Source of the DNA: Bacteroidota bacterium
Lineage (GTDB): Bacteria > Bacteroidota > Bacteroidia > Chitinophagales > Chitinophagaceae
NCBI GenBank assembly: GCA_023427575.1
Contig: JAEZAY010000149.1
Coordinates: 1 to 9,909 of the forward strand
Direction of reading: 5' to 3'
DNA length: 9,909 nucleotides
Shown here: positions 7,733 to 9,909 of the stretch, in pieces
Position numbering within the stretch: the stretch's first letter is position 1
How the letters are laid out: every line of letters begins with the position of its first letter
The notes under the pieces: model-generated
Seen by the model: the letters and a program-made list of their open reading frames with translations, nothing else
What the model was told of the DNA's origin: nothing
Databases searched by the model: none
Position numbers and translations under genes: made by a program

Positions 7733-7782
7733 CAGGGATGGTGCCCTGGTGTATATGGAATCACCTGTTTCTCCACAGGTAA
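7733..7782 (+). promoter_or_regulatory. Structured rpmH leader with a possible 14-codon mini-ORF
   Basis: The leader contains two hairpins: CAGGG/CCCTG with a 6-nt loop (7733-7748) and ACCTGT/ACAGGT with a 6-nt loop (7763-7780). The CAGG and CCTG arms can also pair across hairpins, so alternative folds exist. An ATG in the first loop (7738) opens 14 codons, MVPWCIWNHLFLHR, ending in TAA at 7780-7782 at the foot of the second hairpin. This resembles an attenuator or leader-peptide layout, but such small structures also arise by chance, and I know of no described element that it matches. Confidence 0.3.
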
Positions 7783-7817
7783 TGAAACAAGGGTAATAAC
7801 ATATAAAAAGGCAAAAA

Positions 7818-7994
7818 ATGAAACGTACATTCCAACCACATAACCGTCGTCGTAAATCCGTTCATGGTTTCCGTAAACGTATGGAATCCGCAAACGGCCG
7901 TGCAGTACTGGCAGCCCGCCGCAGAAAGGGCCGTAAAAAGCTTACGGTTTCAGATGAAAGCAAGCTGAAATATGCGATCCGGTTTTGTGATTAA
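7818..7994 (+). CDS. rpmH: 50S ribosomal protein L34
   Basis: Small basic protein of the large ribosomal subunit. It is a 58-residue ORF from the ATG at 7818 (A-rich leader GGCAAAAA) to TAA. The L34 signature is unmistakable: [13 protein letters not shown] at the start, HGFRKRM at 16-22, then [15 protein letters not shown] at 31-45. The final 13 residues ([13 protein letters not shown]) extend beyond the usual 44-53-residue family length and contain a Cys and aromatic residues atypical of L34, so the tail may be lineage-specific. It is followed by a hairpin at 8004-8026 and then rnpA, the widely conserved rpmH-rnpA order. Confidence 0.95.
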   Translation: MKRTFQPHNRRRKSVHGFRKRMESANGRAVLAARRRKGRKKLTVSDESKLKYAIRFCD

Positions 7995-8003
7995 ATTATA
8001 CCG

Positions 8004-8029
8004 ATTAGCCCCTTTTTGGGGCTAATTTT
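8004..8029 (+). terminator. Hairpin between rpmH and rnpA (terminator or attenuator)
   Basis: ATTAGCCCC pairs perfectly with GGGGCTAAT around a TTTTT loop, a 9-bp stem with four G-C pairs, followed by a short T run broken by a G (TTTTGTTTC). It starts 10 bp after the rpmH stop. The short T tract suggests partial termination, which would lower rnpA expression relative to rpmH. Its 3' arm overlaps a -7 box. Confidence 0.7.
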
Positions 8030-8030
8030 G
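8023..8030 (+). promoter_or_regulatory. Bacteroidota -7 box (TAATTTTG) for rnpA
   Basis: TAATTTTG is an exact TAnnTTTG match formed by the last bases of the rpmH hairpin and its T tract. It ends 17 bp before the proposed ATC start of rnpA, similar to the spacing at uppS, which supports initiation near 8048. Hairpin and T-tract bases may have produced the match by chance. Confidence 0.4.
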
Positions 8031-8047
8031 TTTCTAAAACTACCCGT

Positions 8048-8446
8048 ATCAAACCAAATAGCCTATCTGCCTCGGAAAGACTAAAGAGCCGCAAACTCAT
8101 CGAACAGGTTTTTGGCGATGGAAAGGCCATTGTGGTTCAGCCTTTCCGGATGGGTTATAAATTGAGCTCCGGTACAGCAGGCGTTCAGGCGGGCTTTACC
8201 GTCAGCACCCGGAATTTTAAAAAGGCCGTTGATCGGAACCGGATTAAAAGGCTGATGCGCGAAGCCTACCGAAAGCAAAAATCCGGGCTGGTAAATCTCA
8301 GCGTTGAAAAAAACATTTCCCTGGCCATATTTTTTATATATACGGGCAGGGAACTGCCGGATCTGGCAATGGTAACAGAAAAACTGGCTGCAATAATTGA
8401 TAAGTTAATGTCCCGGATTGATGAAAAAACTTTTAGAAATACTTAG
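8048..8446 (+). CDS. rnpA: Ribonuclease P protein component, probable non-canonical ATC start
   Basis: Protein subunit of RNase P, which helps the catalytic RNA cleave 5' leaders from pre-tRNA. The RnpA signature lies in the central helix, [18 protein letters not shown] (58-75 counting from 8048), with the RNR core at 63-65; GFTVSTRNF before it is the adjacent strand. The first standard start in frame is GTG 8132, but upstream in-frame codons encode [21 protein letters not shown], partly written here as [14 protein letters not shown], the conserved N-terminal helix of the family. The frame is open back to a TAG at 8006 with no ATG, GTG or TTG. ATC at 8048 gives 132 residues, a usual length, and is one base from ATG. 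The 3' end overlaps yidD by 26 bp. Identity is secure; the start is uncertain. Confidence 0.85.
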   Translation: MKPNSLSASERLKSRKLIEQVFGDGKAIVVQPFRMGYKLSSGTAGVQAGFTVSTRNFKKAVDRNRIKRLMREAYRKQKSGLVNLSVEKNISLAIFFIYTGRELPDLAMVTEKLAAIIDKLMSRIDEKTFRNT

Positions 8447-8651
8447 CTGGCCCTTTATTGCATTGATCAGGATCTATCAATGGGGAATTTCGCCCTGGCT
8501 GGGCCCTCAATGCCGCTACACGCCTACCTGTTCATCCTATTCATTGCAGGCTTTTAAAAAATACGGCGTATTTAAAGGATTTTGGCTTACCATACGCCGC
8601 ATTTCCAGATGCCATCCCTGGGGCGGTCACGGCTATGATCCCGTTCCCTGA
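8421..8651 (+). CDS. yidD: Membrane protein insertion efficiency factor YidD
   Basis: A 76-residue protein of the YidD family (formerly UPF0161), a small membrane-associated factor linked to YidC-dependent insertion of inner-membrane proteins. Diagnostic features are the N-terminal amphipathic segment ending [17 protein letters not shown], the cysteine motif [15 protein letters not shown] (31-45), and [14 protein letters not shown] at the C-terminus. The ATG at 8421 lies inside the end of rnpA in another frame, so the two are translationally linked. A TTG one codon earlier (8418) is also open but less likely. The rpmH-rnpA-yidD order is typical of bacteria; yidC, often next, is absent here. 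No terminator is visible before the converging lipoprotein gene. Confidence 0.94.
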   Translation: MKKLLEILSWPFIALIRIYQWGISPWLGPQCRYTPTCSSYSLQAFKKYGVFKGFWLTIRRISRCHPWGGHGYDPVP

Positions 8652-8718
8652 ATCCCAGGAAAATTCGGTTCACCCATCCCTTTCACTTATTGGTTTTCAC
8701 TCCGGCAGCAACAAACGC

Positions 8719-9300
8719 TTATTCTGAAACCGGGGTAGCCATTTTCTGAAGGTTGGCTATAATTTCATACATCTCTTTACTTGTATAAAACTTATAGATT
8801 TCATATTCTTTCCCGGCTTCAAAAGTCTGGGGTACAGTTTTGAAAGGACCCACGATGGTCGAGTTCAGATTATTGCTGATCTTTTGCAATGACTGGGGTG
8901 GAATATTAAAATTTCGGTTCGCCGCGTTTACATTTGTGCCTTTGATGAGTTGATTAAGGCTGTCGATCCGCTTTACAAGATCATCCTGGGTAATCCGCTG
9001 CGGATTGTAATCGGTTCCCGTACGCTGGTAACTTCCAACCAGGGTATCTGTTTTCAAATTCAGCACGTAGATACCATCTTCTTTCACGTCCAGATTCAGA
9101 TTGCCAGTCGGAAGTATTACTGTTAACAGATCGCCAGTGAGAAATAACTCCTTTTCATTGTGTTTTGTACCCGATCCCAGCGTAACCTGGTTTTCGCCGA
9201 TTTCAATATTGCCACTTGAAATCACAAGCACCTTTTTGCCGCCACTGCCACAAGCGGCAAACAGGGTCGCAATCATAAGGAGGACAAATAAATTTTTCAT
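8719..9300 (-). CDS. Uncharacterised lipoprotein
   Basis: A 193-residue protein I do not recognise. Residues 1-17 are a lipoprotein signal: MKN, hydrophobic LFVLLMIATL, then FAAC with the lipidated Cys at 17. The mature start, GSGGKK, lacks the acidic residues that direct Bacteroidota lipoproteins to the cell surface, so a periplasm-facing location is inferred. Residues 23-95 look beta-rich with short repeated strand-like units (VLVISSGNIEIGENQVTLG, GDLLTVILPTGNL), a polar helical stretch follows around 104-120, and the C-terminus is helical (SKEMYEIIANLQKMA). No catalytic motif is evident. It lies 69 bp downstream of the superoxide dismutase gene, same strand, but a terminator and a -7 box lie between, suggesting separate transcription. 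It converges on yidD with a 67-bp gap. Confidence 0.85.
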   Translation of the reverse strand: MKNLFVLLMIATLFAACGSGGKKVLVISSGNIEIGENQVTLGSGTKHNEKELFLTGDLLTVILPTGNLNLDVKEDGIYVLNLKTDTLVGSYQRTGTDYNPQRITQDDLVKRIDSLNQLIKGTNVNAANRNFNIPPQSLQKISNNLNSTIVGPFKTVPQTFEAGKEYEIYKFYTSKEMYEIIANLQKMATPVSE

Positions 9301-9318
9301 TCAGATTATTTATGGGTG

Positions 9319-9350
9319 AAAAATAAAATCCCGGTACCTGGGTACCGGGA
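9319..9350 (-). terminator. Terminator after the superoxide dismutase gene
   Basis: A perfect 10-bp inverted repeat TCCCGGTACC/GGTACCGGGA (9329-9338 with 9341-9350, two bases between) is followed on the minus strand by TTTTATTTTT (9328-9319). The plus-strand side has no T run, so it works for minus-strand transcription, ending the superoxide dismutase transcript 19 bp past its stop codon. Confidence 0.85.
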
Positions 9351-9358
9351 CAAATATA
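9351..9358 (-). promoter_or_regulatory. Bacteroidota -7 box (TATATTTG) for the lipoprotein gene
   Basis: Read on the minus strand, TATATTTG is an exact TAnnTTTG match directly abutting the terminator stem. A start site 4-8 nt further on would fall inside the first arm of the hairpin, leaving a leader of about 43-47 nt for the lipoprotein. No -33 TTTG is evident. Confidence 0.45.
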
Positions 9359-9369
9359 AAAAAGGCGAT

Positions 9370-9909
9370 CTATTTAGATGCTGCCTCAAAACGCTCTTCC
9401 ACTTTTTTCCAGTTCACCGCATTCCAGAATGCAGCCAAATATTCGGGGCGGCGGTTTTGGTATTTTAAATAATAAGCGTGTTCCCAAACGTCCACTCCTA
9501 ACAAAGGTGTTCCTTTTACTTCAGCCACATCCATCAATGGGTTATCCTGATTGGGAGTCGAACTTATTTCAAGCTTGCCGTCTTTAATAGTTAGCCAGGC
9601 CCAACCCGATCCAAATCGGCCTGCTCCTGCAGCGTTTAATTTTTCTTTAAAAGATTCGAATGACTCAAAATGACTGTTGATAGCCTCGGCCAGTTTGCCC
9701 GAAGGTGCGCCCCCGGCATTGGGAGCAAGCGTTTCCCAAAAAAAACTGTGGTTCCAGTGTCCGCCACCGTTATTCCGAACTGCCGGACTAATGGATCCGG
9801 CGGCAGCAACCAGTTCTTCCAGTGATTTGTTTTCATTGGGTGTACCGGCAATCGCCTTATTCAGATTGTCAACATAGGCCTGGTGATGCTTTCCATGGTG
9901 AATTTCCAT
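9370..9909 (-). CDS. sodA: Superoxide dismutase (Mn/Fe family), N-terminus beyond the window
   Basis: Metal-dependent enzyme that converts superoxide to hydrogen peroxide and oxygen; cytosolic (no lipobox or signal peptide is visible, but the true N-terminus is off the window). The 179 residues visible start at [13 protein letters not shown], which corresponds to about residue 23 of E. coli SodA, so some 20-25 residues are missing and this Met is not the start. The four metal ligands are present: H4, H54 (in [10 protein letters not shown]), D140 and H144 (in [11 protein letters not shown]). The GG before HWNH and Gln121 in [10 protein letters not shown] are typical of Mn-type rather than Fe-type enzymes, although cambialistic enzymes are known in Bacteroidota, so metal use is not settled. 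The C-terminus, [13 protein letters not shown], is complete and a terminator follows. Confidence 0.95.
   Translation of the reverse strand: MEIHHGKHHQAYVDNLNKAIAGTPNENKSLEELVAAAGSISPAVRNNGGGHWNHSFFWETLAPNAGGAPSGKLAEAINSHFESFESFKEKLNAAGAGRFGSGWAWLTIKDGKLEISSTPNQDNPLMDVAEVKGTPLLGVDVWEHAYYLKYQNRRPEYLAAFWNAVNWKKVEERFEAASK

Noticed and set aside
8652..8718. Possible bidirectional terminator between yidD and the converging lipoprotein gene
   Set aside because: I found no inverted repeat with a T run in this 67-bp gap.
9101..9319. Plus-strand ORF of 72 codons opposite the lipoprotein gene
   Set aside because: It is antisense to a gene with a clear lipoprotein signal and has no recognisable features of its own.

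Overview
This window comes from the core chromosome of a Bacteroidota bacterium, most likely from the Chitinophagales/Chitinophagaceae. The evidence is the gene order (NAD kinase, PorG/DUF6089-type barrel, uppS, bamA and two skp/ompH genes, as in Porphyromonas and relatives), perfect TAnnTTTG promoter boxes just upstream of several genes, A-rich leaders without Shine-Dalgarno sites, and the sequence style of the proteins. I see no mobile element, CRISPR array, tRNA or rRNA, and no sign of recent transfer.

Layout. Bases 1-6642 (+ strand) hold an envelope-biogenesis cluster: the 3' part of NAD kinase (cut by the window edge), a PorG-like outer-membrane barrel, undecaprenyl diphosphate synthase (uppS), BamA and two tandem Skp/OmpH periplasmic chaperones, closed by a strong terminator at 6663-6689. 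Then come murI (glutamate racemase) with its own promoter, rpmH (L34, too short for most ORF callers), rnpA (RNase P protein) and yidD. The minus strand at the right end carries an unrecognised lipoprotein and a Mn-type superoxide dismutase whose N-terminus lies beyond the window.

How they work together. UppS and MurI supply the lipid carrier and D-glutamate for peptidoglycan. Skp escorts outer-membrane proteins to BamA for insertion. PorG belongs to the type IX secretion apparatus, itself a barrel that BamA must insert. rpmH-rnpA-yidD is the widespread ribosomal protein/RNase P protein/membrane-insertion-factor cluster.

The window is mostly ordinary housekeeping DNA and I see no undescribed system. 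Two things deserve attention. uppS has an in-frame TAA at codon 223, followed by 32 further codons that read as the normal conserved C-terminus. rnpA has no ATG, GTG or TTG that would include its conserved N-terminal helix; an ATC at 8048 sits where the start should be. Both are single-base anomalies in normally essential genes, so they are either base-call/assembly errors or real recoding. Smaller observations are two places where a terminator hairpin and a TAnnTTTG box share or abut the same bases, a near-leaderless murI, and a folded rpmH leader with a mini-ORF.
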